Source of the DNA: Variovorax sp. PAMC26660
GTDB taxonomy: Bacteria > Pseudomonadota > Gammaproteobacteria > Burkholderiales > Burkholderiaceae_C
DNA: 64,000 nucleotides
Direction: 5' to 3'
Assembly (NCBI RefSeq): GCF_014302995.1
Contig: NZ_CP060295.1
Coordinates: 7,121,501-7,185,500 of the forward strand
Part shown: piece after piece, positions 28,742-38,601 of the stretch
Numbering within the stretch: the stretch's first letter is position 1
Layout: each line of letters opens with the position of its first letter
Notes under the pieces: generated by a model
Told to the model about the DNA's origin: nothing
Seen by the model: only the letters and a program-made list of their open reading frames with translations
The model's database searches: none
Program-made: the position numbers and the translations under genes

Positions 28742-31700
28742 TTTTTCTTTGCTCCCTGGTAGTCGATGACCTGCCGCCAATTGAGGCGCCCCGCGACTTG
28801 CGCCCCCTTGCCGTCATCGACGACAGGCCGCGCAGTCGAGACACCGCCCCGAGCGCCCAGCCTGACGACAGACAGCCGCCGTGTTGCCGGCCGGCGACCG
28901 AAAGAGTCGGTCGCGCTGTAGGTCGCCTCGCCCAACTGCACCAGGTGCGCTGTGCCCGGCAGGCCCGTGTCCGAAGGCTCGCAAGTGCCGCCCTTCGAGA
29001 GTCCGGTCATCGCGTTCACGGCGCAACTGCGCCCGCCACCGTCGCCGCCACACAGGCTCGCCTTGGGTATCAGCGTGTTGAAAAACAGATGGCCATCGCT
29101 CAGCAGCGGCCTGGACACCAGCCGCTCGCCTCGATCGGGTGAAGCCGGCAGATCGAAGTACCAGCCGCGCCGGCTGGTCGTCTTGCGGTCGAAGGCGCCG
29201 TACACGAACGCATCGCCGGTGATGGACGCAAGCATTCCCCCTGTCGCAACATCCGTCTTGCGCGATTGAAGCTGCGTGCGCGCAGCACCGGCCGGAACAG
29301 GGGTGCCGTTGTCGTACACGGCGTACATGGTCTGCAGCCCGTGGTTCGAGCGAGCCAGGTCTTCCGGGCTCGCGAACTTCCCGGTGCCGAAGAGCACGAT
29401 GGCGTCACCATCCGGCCCCACGCCGACCTCCGGCTGCACGGTGATCGGCTGGCGCCTGGCAACCGCATCGCCCTCGCCCATCGCAACCATCAGGGGACGG
29501 CCCTTGAGCCCCAATGCGTTGCCCTCGCTCCACGGCGCGTTGCCAGTGAAGTCGAACTTCCACAGGTTGCCCTGGGTGTCGCCGGCATAGAGGAAGCGCG
29601 TGGCGCCATCCGCAGCCGCATAGTCGCCCGGCACGCTCAGTGCGTTCACGATGGTGTTGTCGGCTGGACGAGGCAGAACGATCTTGTGATAGTTGACGCC
29701 CCGCGCCCACGCGGCGCCGACAGGTTTGTCCAACGAGAGCAGGAACAGCGCGGCGCGCTTCTCGGGATGGGCGTTGTTGAACCCCGAAGGCACAACGGCA
29801 AACCAGCCGTAGGTGGCCGCGCCCCCACGGGTCGCCGCCGAGGTGCGGAACTTCAGAACGCGCGGTGCCTGCGTCAAATGGCCCATGTCCGCGTCATCCG
29901 CACCGCTGAACTCCCACATCACCTTGTTCGCGGAAAAAGCCGAAGGGTCGGTCACATCGAGTGCGAAGACACCGGTGGCCCCGCCGCCGGTGCCGGAGAC
30001 CAGCACGGTCCTCTGCGCGCCATGGGCCGTCAGCGCTTCGCCGACCATCGGCGAGCCGTCGGCCTGGCTTTGATGGATGTAGTCCGGCGAGGTGTAGGCC
30101 GCCAGCTTGGGAAACAAACTGCGGGGCACATAGGCAAACAATTCCTCGCCGGTTCGAGCCGAGAACGCATGCAGCATGCCGTCGTTGACGCCGACATACA
30201 CCGCCGCCTGCCGGCCTTGCCGCGCACCCACGAACAAGGGGATGGAATGGGCGATGTCGCCCATGACCGAATCGCGAACCCGGAACACGCCATCCGGAAT
30301 CGACAGCTCCTTGCGCCGATCTCCCCGCAGATAGGCCAGTCGCTCGGGCCCCAGGGCGTCCGATGCAGCAGGCTCGGCATAGGGCGTCGCGCTCAGGTGA
30401 GCACGAAGGGTCGTATCGAGCGCCGCCCATTCAAACGACACGCCTGTTCCGCCCGTCGAGAGGCTGAAGATCCGCCTGCTGGCCGGATCGCGCGCAGCCA
30501 CCGCTGGCTGTGCCATCGCTCGGCCGGTCAGCAGGGCACCAGCGTCCCAGTCGGGCCGCTCGCCGCGCTGCACGTTGCCTGTAGCCGCATCGTGGGCCAG
30601 TGGATACGACAGCAGCGTGCCCGCCCACCGCCGCCCGCCGGACTGCGCGAGATAGACACTGGCGCCCGCCTGCGTGAGCCGGTCCGATGACATCGCGCCG
30701 CTCGTCACGCCGCGGCCCGATGGCGCGGCGGCCTGCTGGAAAACTCTGCGGATCGCCGACGCCATCTGCCGCGGGTCGCTCGCCATGAAATAGTTCGAGG
30801 GTGTCGGTTGCCCGTCCGCATCGAGGCCGTCGGCCCATTCGGCGTTGCCGATCACGTCCGGCCGCCCGACACCATCGGCCGCCCGGAACGGATTGCCATC
30901 GTCGTTGCTGTCCTCGAAGCCTCCGTACTTGGCGGCAAGGTAGAACGCGCTGCCGCGCTGTTTCTGCCGGACCGCACCGTCGCCCCCCTGCCCCAGGTCA
31001 ATGGCGAAGGTCTGCACCCGAGCGCCCGGAAGATCGCTGCGAATCCGCTGCGTGCGTGCCCAATACGCAAGGCCCGCCATGCCGAACGAGCCCCAGTCGG
31101 CTCCCGTGTCGGCAGCCGCGATGCTGCGCGACGTGAGCAGCGCGTCGCCTTTGTAGTTGAAGGCAGGCGGACCGCTGTTGCCGGTGGTCGCCAGGCCCGT
31201 CTTCCCGGACGGATGCAAATAGGAAAGCGCCTCCCTGTTCTCGAACGCGCCGACGAGACTTGTCCAGTAGGCCGTGTCCGGCTCGTAGTCCGCGCTGTTG
31301 AAACCGCGATCGAAATCTGCAGGCGAGCCGCCCCTGGGCAAACCGGGCAGGGATCGGTCGTGGTCCGTTTCCAGGTCACCGATTGCCAGGATGTGGTTCC
31401 TCTGGCAGCTCGCAGCGGTCGACCGCGTGCGCTCCAATGCACCCCAGTGATCGGTGTCGTTGTAGACAGGGAGCCCGCCTTTGCGGGCGTCGTTGCCCGC
31501 AGCCAAACCTGCGATGGCTTCCGGCGTCGGTGGCTTGCCCTGGAGGTAACGCAGCGACTCGTAGTAAAGCTCGCCGGCAGGGTCGAACCTGTTGTAGATG
31601 CCCTGCCGTGCGCCGCTGCGCCCGAACCGGTTGATGGCGTTGATGACGCCGCTGAACGTGGCGGCGCCGTCCCGGACAGCGGACGAAGACATCGGGTCGG

Positions 31701-32688
31701 CCTTGAAGACACCCGTGTCCGCATCCCACTCCGCCTGCACGTTGTTCACCCGGTCGAAGGCGGCATCGATCTTCTTGGGAGCGGTGTGCTTCATGGGTGC
31801 GCGCAGCACGCCGCCGTAGCGCGCGGAGTCGTCGTCCTGCAGATAGCCGAAGACGGAAAAGCGCAGCCGCTCCGAATACGCCTGGATGGCCCCGATGGGC
31901 TTGTGATTGCCGCTGGGGTATTTGAAACAGAGCGCACGGCGCGCTATCGCCTCGCCAGGCGTGCAGACCTCCACGCGCGCGGCATAGGACGCGCTGGCGG
32001 GCCCGGGTCCGTATCGCTGGTCGCTTCCCGGTTCGCTGCAAGTGCCCGTGGCAGTCGGACCGATCAGCAGGCGGTCCAGGCAACTGTTGAAGTGAACCGT
32101 GTCCGTGGCGCGCACGCCTTCGGCACCGCCCGCGACCAGTGGCGTGAGCTTGTCCAGATTGCCCGTCAGGGCCTTGTCGGGAAAATGACTGCTGCGATAG
32201 AACTCCTGCGGCAGCACCGCACGCTGCAGCACCGTTTGGCCGGGCGCGTCGACCACGCGATCTCCTCCGGTCAATGCAAGGCGCACCGCATCGAGGGTGG
32301 AAGACGCGGCCCAGTTCAACAGATTGCCGCTCCATTGATGACTGCAGGCGATGGCACCACCGCTGCCCCTGGTTGCTTTGGACACGCGCTTGAAATAGCC
32401 CTCGGAACTCGCGTAGAGATAGCAGCCCATCGGGTCCCAGTAGCCCGTATAGGTTTGCGTCCAGTCGAAGCGCCCCCGGTAGGCCGCGCCGGCATTCGCG
32501 GATTTGAGTGCAAGGTCGAGCACCACATGGGGATCGGCGTGCGACGCCAGCGAGGCCAGCGGCTCGTCAGGAAGAACCGCGTCTGGCGGCAACGCAGGTG
32601 TGGCGGCCCGCGCGCATCCGGCGGCGCAAAGGATCAGGCCAGCGATACCGGGAATCTGAAAACCACGCATGCGAGTTCCGCCGTTCAT
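28738..32688 (-). CDS. pilY1: PilY1-like pilus tip/adhesin protein
   Basis: A 1316-residue exported protein with a signal peptide (AGLILCAAGCARAA). The C-terminal half is the PilY1 beta-propeller (FVGARQGRQAAVYVGVNDGM, SGTGGGATGVFALDVTDPS, YAGDTQGNLWKFDF). PilY1 sits at the pilus tip, supports pilus extension and adhesion, and binds calcium. The N-terminus would normally carry a vWA MIDAS motif (DxSGS); here the matching stretch reads PHVVLDLALKSANAGAAY, so the metal site seems lost. The start ATG 32688 overlaps the pilX stop (ATGA); ATG 32670 is an alternative. Confidence 0.9.
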   Translation of the reverse strand: MNGGTRMRGFQIPGIAGLILCAAGCARAATPALPPDAVLPDEPLASLASHADPHVVLDLALKSANAGAAYRGRFDWTQTYTGYWDPMGCYLYASSEGYFKRVSKATRGSGGAIACSHQWSGNLLNWAASSTLDAVRLALTGGDRVVDAPGQTVLQRAVLPQEFYRSSHFPDKALTGNLDKLTPLVAGGAEGVRATDTVHFNSCLDRLLIGPTATGTCSEPGSDQRYGPGPASASYAARVEVCTPGEAIARRALCFKYPSGNHKPIGAIQAYSERLRFSVFGYLQDDDSARYGGVLRAPMKHTAPKKIDAAFDRVNNVQAEWDADTGVFKADPMSSSAVRDGAATFSGVINAINRFGRSGARQGIYNRFDPAGELYYESLRYLQGKPPTPEAIAGLAAGNDARKGGLPVYNDTDHWGALERTRSTAASCQRNHILAIGDLETDHDRSLPGLPRGGSPADFDRGFNSADYEPDTAYWTSLVGAFENREALSYLHPSGKTGLATTGNSGPPAFNYKGDALLTSRSIAAADTGADWGSFGMAGLAYWARTQRIRSDLPGARVQTFAIDLGQGGDGAVRQKQRGSAFYLAAKYGGFEDSNDDGNPFRAADGVGRPDVIGNAEWADGLDADGQPTPSNYFMASDPRQMASAIRRVFQQAAAPSGRGVTSGAMSSDRLTQAGASVYLAQSGGRRWAGTLLSYPLAHDAATGNVQRGERPDWDAGALLTGRAMAQPAVAARDPASRRIFSLSTGGTGVSFEWAALDTTLRAHLSATPYAEPAASDALGPERLAYLRGDRRKELSIPDGVFRVRDSVMGDIAHSIPLFVGARQGRQAAVYVGVNDGMLHAFSARTGEELFAYVPRSLFPKLAAYTSPDYIHQSQADGSPMVGEALTAHGAQRTVLVSGTGGGATGVFALDVTDPSAFSANKVMWEFSGADDADMGHLTQAPRVLKFRTSAATRGGAATYGWFAVVPSGFNNAHPEKRAALFLLSLDKPVGAAWARGVNYHKIVLPRPADNTIVNALSVPGDYAAADGATRFLYAGDTQGNLWKFDFTGNAPWSEGNALGLKGRPLMVAMGEGDAVARRQPITVQPEVGVGPDGDAIVLFGTGKFASPEDLARSNHGLQTMYAVYDNGTPVPAGAARTQLQSRKTDVATGGMLASITGDAFVYGAFDRKTTSRRGWYFDLPASPDRGERLVSRPLLSDGHLFFNTLIPKASLCGGDGGGRSCAVNAMTGLSKGGTCEPSDTGLPGTAHLVQLGEATYSATDSFGRRPATRRLSVVRLGARGGVSTARPVVDDGKGAQVAGRLNWRQVIDYQGAKKK

Positions 32689-33338
32689 GAGGGGCAGCCA
32701 GCGCTGGCTGCCGGTTTGTACAAACTGGTCTGCAGCACCACCCGCGTCTCCTCGCGCATGCCGTAGCCGATGGCCGTGACGCGGAAGATGTAGCGGGCGT
32801 CGCTGGCGCTCGCGCTCTGGAGCTGGTCTGCCTGCCACCCGCCGCGATGGCGAAGGGCCTCCACGATGTAGCGTGGCGCCCTCGCGGACAGCGCACCGGC
32901 CCGCGAGCCGCGTGCAGCATCGCCACTGAGGTAGTGCTGGCCAGTGAACGTGCCATAGGCCACCGACTTGCCCGCATCGGCAGAAAAGTCGGCCGTCATC
33001 CAGGCTGGCTCGCTGCCGGCCTCGCCCGGCGCACACAGCCCCTGGCGTTCGCCTTCGCCGCCGCATCCGGCCATGAAGGCCGTCACGTCCGCACTGCTGA
33101 AAAGACACAGGCGTTGTCGCGTGCTGCCGTTGGGCCCCAGCACATCGCTCTCGGCATCGACCAGCGCGGCCTCGGCGGCCTGGAACGCCACCTCGGTGTC
33201 GCGGTCGTTGCGCGCGCTGCGTTCGTTGACGAGCGATACCTGCGCGGCGCCGATTCCCAGCACCGAGACAACGACCAGCATCAGCAACACGACGATCAGC
33301 GAGAAACCGCGCTGCGGGGATCGATCCGCTCGCCTCAT
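32685..33338 (-). CDS. pilX: PilX-like pilus assembly protein
   Basis: A 217-residue protein with RGFSLIVVLLMLVVVSVLGI near residues 10-29. As in PilX, Glu+5 is absent (Ile/Val instead), but the PilX_N pattern SARNDRDTEVAFQAAEAAL follows. Several Cys lie in the C-terminal domain. It promotes assembly of the minor pilin tip complex and pilus-mediated contacts. Both ends overlap neighbours by ATGA. Confidence 0.87.
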   Translation of the reverse strand: MRRADRSPQRGFSLIVVLLMLVVVSVLGIGAAQVSLVNERSARNDRDTEVAFQAAEAALVDAESDVLGPNGSTRQRLCLFSSADVTAFMAGCGGEGERQGLCAPGEAGSEPAWMTADFSADAGKSVAYGTFTGQHYLSGDAARGSRAGALSARAPRYIVEALRHRGGWQADQLQSASASDARYIFRVTAIGYGMREETRVVLQTSLYKPAASAGCPS

Positions 33339-34309
33339 GGCCGGGGGGCTTTCGCGACGTTGCGCAGCATGACCGTGAAGGTCGCGACGCGACGCAGCCT
33401 GCCATCAGGCTTGGGCTTGAAGCTCACGTCGAAAAATGCGGGCCCCAGCGGATAGAGCAGTTCACCGGCCTGCCGGGGCCCGCTGTTGTCGCGCGCGCTG
33501 CGCGCCACCATGCCGATGCGCAGCGCGACCACCTTGCGCCATTCGTCGTTGGTCTTCGCGGCAGAGGTGGCCTGCGCCTCGATCTGCATGGCGTCGAGCC
33601 AGCGCTCGGGGATGCCGTCGCCATTGCTGTCATAGCCGTAGACGACCTTGAACACCTCGATGCCACGCGCCAAAGGCTCGGCCCTGAAGCTGCCCTTCTT
33701 GTCGCTGCGGTACTTGCAATAAAGCTCGGGCTCGCCGTCCGCGGCCTCGGCGACATAGAAGAAGCTCCAGGCACGATCTGCAGACGTCGCACGGCCGGCA
33801 GCGGGGCCCGGTTGCGCGAAGCCCATGCAATCGACCATGGTGCCGTCCGGCTCGGTGCCGTCGCCTGCGGCGCGGCTGCGGCCGAAGAAGCGCACGAGCA
33901 ACGAGTCGCTGTCATTCACGCCCCGGCTGTTGTGCCGGCCGTAGCCGTTGCCGGTGGCGCCGACGCGCGTGTTGCTGGCGCCGACGATGTTCAGGTCCAG
34001 GGGATCGTCGGAGGACGCGAGCAGGTTGGCATTGCTTCCGCTGGCGGCCATGCCATCCGCATCGATGTAGTCGGGTGCGTAGTCGGCATAGCCCGCCTGC
34101 CGCACGATGCCCTTGACGACAAAGCCCGCGAACCTCAGTGAGTCTTCGACCGCATGGGCTTCATTGTCGGCATTGAACAACTGCCTGCTGCCGAGGAATG
34201 TGGCCGTGGCTGCGAGCACCAGCCCCAACGCGATGGCCACGGCAACCAGCAGCTCGACCAGCGTCACTCCGCGTTGTGGCGCGGGCACCATCGGCTCACG
34301 AACCCGCAT
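33335..34309 (-). CDS. pilW: PilW-like minor pilin
   Basis: A 324-residue prepilin-like protein with RGVTLVELLVAVAIALGLVL near residues 13-32 (Glu+5 present), then a long C-terminal domain (YGYDSNGDGIPERWLDAM). Length and order fit PilW. It overlaps the pilV stop by 14 bases if ATG 34309 is used; ATG 34291 would leave a 4-base gap. The end overlaps the pilX start by ATGA. Confidence 0.88.
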   Translation of the reverse strand: MRVREPMVPAPQRGVTLVELLVAVAIALGLVLAATATFLGSRQLFNADNEAHAVEDSLRFAGFVVKGIVRQAGYADYAPDYIDADGMAASGSNANLLASSDDPLDLNIVGASNTRVGATGNGYGRHNSRGVNDSDSLLVRFFGRSRAAGDGTEPDGTMVDCMGFAQPGPAAGRATSADRAWSFFYVAEAADGEPELYCKYRSDKKGSFRAEPLARGIEVFKVVYGYDSNGDGIPERWLDAMQIEAQATSAAKTNDEWRKVVALRIGMVARSARDNSGPRQAGELLYPLGPAFFDVSFKPKPDGRLRRVATFTVMLRNVAKAPRP

Positions 34310-34883
34310 GGCCGTCGTCCGCTTGCCCCGCGATCAGTTGCATCACGAGACGTGGCGCGCGCGTGGGTGCCGTCTCGGCGAGCACGCGCGGCGTCCAGCC
34401 GAGCTTCACGACCACGTTGCGGCCCGTGTGACTGCACGGCCATGCGTACTCGCCCGCTGCGTCGTTCCATGGCGCCTCGTCGAAGCACACGCTGACTCGG
34501 GCTTCGGGCAACGCCTTGGCGATTCGCTGCTTCCACTCGCGCATGTCCCAGCCCGCCAATTGCGCCGCGTCGCAGGATGCGCCCGATGCCGCACACATCC
34601 GGCCGATAGAACCCACATCGTTGCCCGAGCCCGCCACCCACTGCTCGACAAGGTATGCATTGGCCGTGCTGTTGCTCGCCGCGACGCCCTTGTTCATGCG
34701 CGCCTTCTCCGACAGTTCGCGAACAAGGTTGACTGCCGCAGTGAAGGTTGCGGCTTCGTGGCTCGTGCGCACCGAAGCCAGCAGCATGTGCATCGTGCCG
34801 AGCAAGCCCACGCTCAACACGACGATGGAAACGAGTACCTCCACGAGCGAAAAGCCCGTGCCTGAATGCTTCGATGAAGCCAT
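34296..34883 (-). CDS. pilV: PilV-like minor pilin, first gene of the operon
   Basis: A 195-residue prepilin-like protein with GTGFSLVEVLVSIVVLSVGL near residues 8-27 (Glu+5 present) and the PilV pattern GLLGTMHMLLASVRTSHEAA. Two Cys pairs are likely (RMCAASGASC; VCFDEAP / WPCSHT). GGAGG lies about 10 bases before ATG 34883. It is the first of six overlapping genes (pilV-pilW-pilX-pilY1-pilE-fimT); the promoter must lie in the 168-base gap shared with divergent ribD. Confidence 0.88.
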   Translation of the reverse strand: MASSKHSGTGFSLVEVLVSIVVLSVGLLGTMHMLLASVRTSHEAATFTAAVNLVRELSEKARMNKGVAASNSTANAYLVEQWVAGSGNDVGSIGRMCAASGASCDAAQLAGWDMREWKQRIAKALPEARVSVCFDEAPWNDAAGEYAWPCSHTGRNVVVKLGWTPRVLAETAPTRAPRLVMQLIAGQADDGHAGS

Positions 34884-35051
34884 GTATCGATGTCCTCCCT
34901 GTGCGCTTGCAACTCGAGTTGCTTCTTTTTTCCCGCCATCGGGCTTCGAGCGTAAGGGGGCGTTCGTGCAGTCATGCGCGCCGTTCATCCGTGTTCGGAT
35001 GCCGCTCGTATGATCCGGCGACACCGCTGTTAATTTTTCCCGCCGGGCCCC

Positions 35052-36179
35052 ATGCCATCTCACAAACAAGACACACAGCACATCGCCACCGCGTTGCAGC
35101 TGGCCACCTCGGCGCTGCTGTTGACCGATCCGAATCCGCGCGTGGGCTGCGTGCTGTGCGACGCCGATGGCCGCGTGCTCGGCCAGGGCCACACGCAAAA
35201 GGCCGGCGGCCCGCATGCTGAAGTGATGGCACTGCGCGATGCCGCGGCGCAAGGCCATTCGGTTGCTGGTGCCACGGCCTACGTCACGCTCGAACCCTGC
35301 TCGCACCATGGCCGCACCGGGCCCTGCTGCGATGCGCTGATCGCGGCAGGGGTGCGGCGGGTCGTGGCGTCGCTCGCCGACCCGAACCCGTTGGTGGCGG
35401 GACAAGGCTTCGAGCGCCTGCGCGCGGCGGGTATCGAAGTCGAGGTCGGACCCGGCACGGCCGAATCGCGCGAACTGAACATCGGCTTCTTCAGCCGCAT
35501 GGTCCGCAAGCAGCCCTGGGTGCGCCTGAAGGTCGCGGCCTCGCTCGACGGCAAGACCGGCCTGGACAACGGCGTGAGCCAATGGATCACGTCCGAAGCG
35601 GCCCGCACCGACGGCCATGCCTGGCGAGCCAGGGCCAGCGCGGTGCTGACCGGCGTCGGCACCGTGCTCGAAGACAACCCGCGCCTTGACGTGCGCCTGG
35701 TCGACACCCCGCGCCAGCCGCATCTGGTGGTGGTGGACAGCCGACTCCAGACGCCCGTCGACGCTCATATATTCATAGCAGGTCGCCCCGTCTGGATCTA
35801 CGCGGCCAGCCGGGACGAAGCCAAGGCCGCCGCGCTGGAAGCCCGTGGCGCCACGGTCACCTGCCTGCCCAACGCCGATGGCAAGGTCGACCTGCCCGCC
35901 CTGCTGAAAGACCTGGCGGCACGCGGCGTCAATGAGCTGCACGTCGAATCGGGCCACAAGCTCAACGGCTCGATGCTGCGCGAAGGCTGCGTCGACGAGC
36001 TGCTGGTCTACATGGCGCCCAAGCTGATCGGCAAGGGGCTCGACATTGCGAGCCACCTGCACGAAGGCGGTCCGCTCACCTCGCTGGCGGGCGCGCTGCC
36101 CCTGGAATTCAGGTCTGTCGACATGCTCGGACCCGACCTGCGCATCGTGGCCCGGGTCGCCGGAAAGGACGCGTTCTAG
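35052..36179 (+). CDS. ribD: Bifunctional riboflavin deaminase/reductase
   Basis: A 375-residue fusion. The N-terminal deaminase has HAE at 55-57 and zinc ligands C83 and C92 in EPCSHHGRTGPCC; the C-terminal reductase starts at about 150 (RKQPWVRLKVAASLDGKTGL). It carries out the two steps from the GTP cyclohydrolase II product to 5-amino-6-ribitylamino-uracil. Start ATG 35052. It is divergent from pilV and separated from ribE by a palindrome-rich gap. No FMN riboswitch was seen upstream. Confidence 0.96.
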   Translation: MPSHKQDTQHIATALQLATSALLLTDPNPRVGCVLCDADGRVLGQGHTQKAGGPHAEVMALRDAAAQGHSVAGATAYVTLEPCSHHGRTGPCCDALIAAGVRRVVASLADPNPLVAGQGFERLRAAGIEVEVGPGTAESRELNIGFFSRMVRKQPWVRLKVAASLDGKTGLDNGVSQWITSEAARTDGHAWRARASAVLTGVGTVLEDNPRLDVRLVDTPRQPHLVVVDSRLQTPVDAHIFIAGRPVWIYAASRDEAKAAALEARGATVTCLPNADGKVDLPALLKDLAARGVNELHVESGHKLNGSMLREGCVDELLVYMAPKLIGKGLDIASHLHEGGPLTSLAGALPLEFRSVDMLGPDLRIVARVAGKDAF

Positions 36180-36185
36180 AAAGGG

Positions 36186-36272
36186 GGCGCAGGCGGCCGC
36201 CGCCGGGCCGCCCCAAGGCGAGCCGCGCCTCCCCCTCGGGGGGTGGCGAATTACATGGCGCAAAGCGCCATG
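36186..36272. repeat. REP-like palindromic intergenic element
   Basis: GC-rich palindromes lie together: GGCGGCCGCCGCC, CCCCCTCGGGGG and a perfect CATGGCGC-AAA-GCGCCATG hairpin (36254-36272). The look is that of dispersed REP-type elements of Comamonadaceae genomes. Only one copy was seen in this window, so its repeated nature rests on general knowledge. Confidence 0.5.
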
Positions 36273-36311
36273 AAAAGCCGGGGGGCTCCCGATGTCTGCG
36301 AAAATGTGGAA

Positions 36312-36977
36312 ATGTTCACCGGAATCATCACCGGCGTGGGGCGCATCGTCGCCATTCACGACCTCGGCACCTCCTCCTCCTTTGGCAAAAGACTCAGCAT
36401 TGCGGTGCCCGACGGCTACCTCGATGACGTGGGGCTTGGCGACAGCATCGCGCTCAACGGCGCCTGCATGACCGTCACCACGCTCGTCCCCGAGCGACAG
36501 CAGTTCACCATCGACATCTCAGCCGAATCCCTCGACAAGACCGCGGGCCTGACCGACGAAGGCAGCCGCATCAACCTCGAGAAGGCGTTGCGCGCCAGCG
36601 ACCGGCTGGGCGGGCACATCGTGGCCGGCCATGTGGACGGCATCGGCACCGTGAGCTTTTTCGAGCCGATCGGCGAAAGCTGGGAGCTGCGCGTGGTCGC
36701 GCCGCCCGCCCTCGCCCGCTTCCTGGCCTACAAGGGCTCCATCACCATCAACGGCGTGAGCCTCACGGTCAACACCGTGAAAGACATCGCCGACGGCGCC
36801 GAGATCAGCATCAACCTGATCCCGCACACCGTCGAAAACACCTCCCTCGGCGGCCTGAAGGCCGGCTCGAAGATCAACCTCGAAATCGATACCGTGGCGC
36901 GCTACGTGGAGCGCATGCTCCAGGCCGGCGTGCTGGTACCGCCGACCGCCCCGTATTCCAAGGACACAGCCGAATGA
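36312..36977 (+). CDS. ribE: Riboflavin synthase alpha chain
   Basis: A 221-residue enzyme with two lumazine-binding repeats. Each begins with a G(I/V)(G)-type strand: [12 protein letters not shown] at the start and [13 protein letters not shown] at about 102, with [12 protein letters not shown] and [12 protein letters not shown] as paired motifs. It dismutates two lumazines into riboflavin and the RibD product. ATG 36312 is chosen from the conserved MFTG start. The stop overlaps the ribBA start (ATGA). Confidence 0.96.
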   Translation: MFTGIITGVGRIVAIHDLGTSSSFGKRLSIAVPDGYLDDVGLGDSIALNGACMTVTTLVPERQQFTIDISAESLDKTAGLTDEGSRINLEKALRASDRLGGHIVAGHVDGIGTVSFFEPIGESWELRVVAPPALARFLAYKGSITINGVSLTVNTVKDIADGAEISINLIPHTVENTSLGGLKAGSKINLEIDTVARYVERMLQAGVLVPPTAPYSKDTAE

Positions 36978-38128
36978 ACGCCTCCGTCACGCCGATCGGC
37001 GCTCCCCGCGCCGCGCGCGCCCCCGCACCGATCGCCTCGGTCGAGGAAATCGTGGCCGAGCTTGCCGCCGGCCGCATGGTGATCCTGGTCGACGAGGAAG
37101 ACCGCGAGAACGAAGGCGACATCGTCATCGCAGCCGACCACATCACGCCCGAAGCCATCAACTTCATGGCACGCCACGCGCGTGGCCTGATCTGCCTGAC
37201 GCTCTCGCGCGAGATGTGCGAGCGGCTGCAACTGCCGCCGATGGTCCAGCGCAACGGCGCCAAGCATTCGACCGCCTTCACGGTGTCGATCGAAGCCGCC
37301 GAAGGCGTGACCACCGGCATTTCGGCCGCCGACCGCTCGCGCACCGTGCAGGCCGCCGTCGCCCCCAACGCCGTGGCCGCCGACCTGGTGCAGCCCGGCC
37401 ACATCTTCCCGCTGCAGGCGGTGGACGGCGGCGTGCTCATGCGCGCCGGCCATACCGAAGCCGGCTGCGACCTCGCCGCCATGGCTGGCTGCTCGCCCGC
37501 CTCGGTGATCTGCGAGGTGATGAACGAAGACGGCACCATGGCTCGCCTGCCCGACCTGCAGGTCTTCGCGGCCGAGCACGACATCAAGATCGGCACCATC
37601 GCCGCGCTGATCGAGCACCGCAGCCGCGTCGAATCGCTGGTCGAAAAAGTCGGCTGCCGCGAAATCCAGACCGCCTGGGGCGCCTTCACCGCCCACGCCT
37701 TCATCGACAAGCCCAGCCGCGGCGTTCACCTGGCGCTGGTGCGCGGCAAGTGGGCGCCCGAAGACACGGTGTCGGTGCGCGTGCACGAGCCGCTGTCGGT
37801 GCTCGACGCGCTCGAAATCAACCGCTCGCTGCATTCGTGGAGCCTGGACGCCAGCCTCTCGCACATCGCGACCGAAGGCAAGGGCGTGGCCGTGCTGCTG
37901 AACTGCGGCGAATCGGCCGGCGAGCTGCTGGCCCAGTTCGACGGCACCGCGCGCCCCGCGCAAGCCCCCGAGCGCGGCCGCATGGACCTGCGCAGCTACG
38001 GCATCGGCGCGCAGATCCTGCGCGAATGCGGCGTGCACAAGATGAACCTGCTGGGCACGCCGCGTCGCATGCCGAGCATGGCAGCGGGCTACGGCCTCGA
38101 AATTGCCGGCTACCTCACGAAAGACTGA
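36974..38128 (+). CDS. ribBA: DHBP synthase fused to degenerate GTP cyclohydrolase II domain
   Basis: A 384-residue fusion. The RibB part (about 22-225) has [16 protein letters not shown] and the [10 protein letters not shown] motif, so 3,4-dihydroxy-2-butanone-4-phosphate synthesis should be intact. The RibA part lacks the zinc Cys cluster (C-x10-C-x-C): the matching region reads [18 protein letters not shown]. Only the fold's late motif ([19 protein letters not shown]) remains. This is the form described as RibBX, so GTP cyclohydrolase II must come from another gene. It overlaps ribE by ATGA; ribH follows after 5 bases. Confidence 0.92.
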   Translation: MNASVTPIGAPRAARAPAPIASVEEIVAELAAGRMVILVDEEDRENEGDIVIAADHITPEAINFMARHARGLICLTLSREMCERLQLPPMVQRNGAKHSTAFTVSIEAAEGVTTGISAADRSRTVQAAVAPNAVAADLVQPGHIFPLQAVDGGVLMRAGHTEAGCDLAAMAGCSPASVICEVMNEDGTMARLPDLQVFAAEHDIKIGTIAALIEHRSRVESLVEKVGCREIQTAWGAFTAHAFIDKPSRGVHLALVRGKWAPEDTVSVRVHEPLSVLDALEINRSLHSWSLDASLSHIATEGKGVAVLLNCGESAGELLAQFDGTARPAQAPERGRMDLRSYGIGAQILRECGVHKMNLLGTPRRMPSMAAGYGLEIAGYLTKD

Positions 38129-38133
38129 ACGAC

Positions 38134-38601
38134 ATGCAAGGTGCAAACAAAGGCGCGGACGCCAAACCGCTCAACGGAAAAGGCCTGCGCATCGGCATCG
38201 TGCAGGCGCGTTTCAATGCCGACATCACCGATGCGCTCGCTTCGGCCTGCCTGTCGGAACTCGAATCGCTGGGCGTGGCCGCATCCGACATCCATCACCT
38301 GCAAGTGCCCGGCGCACTCGAAGTGCCCATCGCGCTGCAGGCGCTGGCCGAGCGCGGTGGCTACCACGCGCTCGTTGCGCTGGGCTGCATCATCCGCGGC
38401 GAGACCTACCACTTCGAACTGGTGGCCAACGAATCGGGCGCGAGCGTGAGCCGCGTTGCGCTCGACTACCGCCTTCCCATCGCCAACGCGATCATCACCA
38501 CCGAAAACCTCGAGCAAGCCGTTGCCCGACAGACCGACAAAGGCCGCGACGCAGCCCGCGTGGCTGTCGAGATGGCGCAACTGCTGGCCACCCTTTCATG
38601 A
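38134..38601 (+). CDS. ribH: 6,7-dimethyl-8-ribityllumazine synthase
   Basis: A 155-residue subunit of lumazine synthase. Conserved [39 protein letters not shown] (catalytic His) and LTTEN-like [10 protein letters not shown]. It joins the RibB and RibD products to make the riboflavin precursor. Its stop overlaps nusB (ATGA), the classical ribH-nusB pair. Confidence 0.97.
   Translation: MQGANKGADAKPLNGKGLRIGIVQARFNADITDALASACLSELESLGVAASDIHHLQVPGALEVPIALQALAERGGYHALVALGCIIRGETYHFELVANESGASVSRVALDYRLPIANAIITTENLEQAVARQTDKGRDAARVAVEMAQLLATLS

Noticed and set aside
34884..35051. FMN riboswitch upstream of ribD
   Set aside because: No AGGGCGGGG / CCCCACCGGCGG-type conserved elements in the gap.
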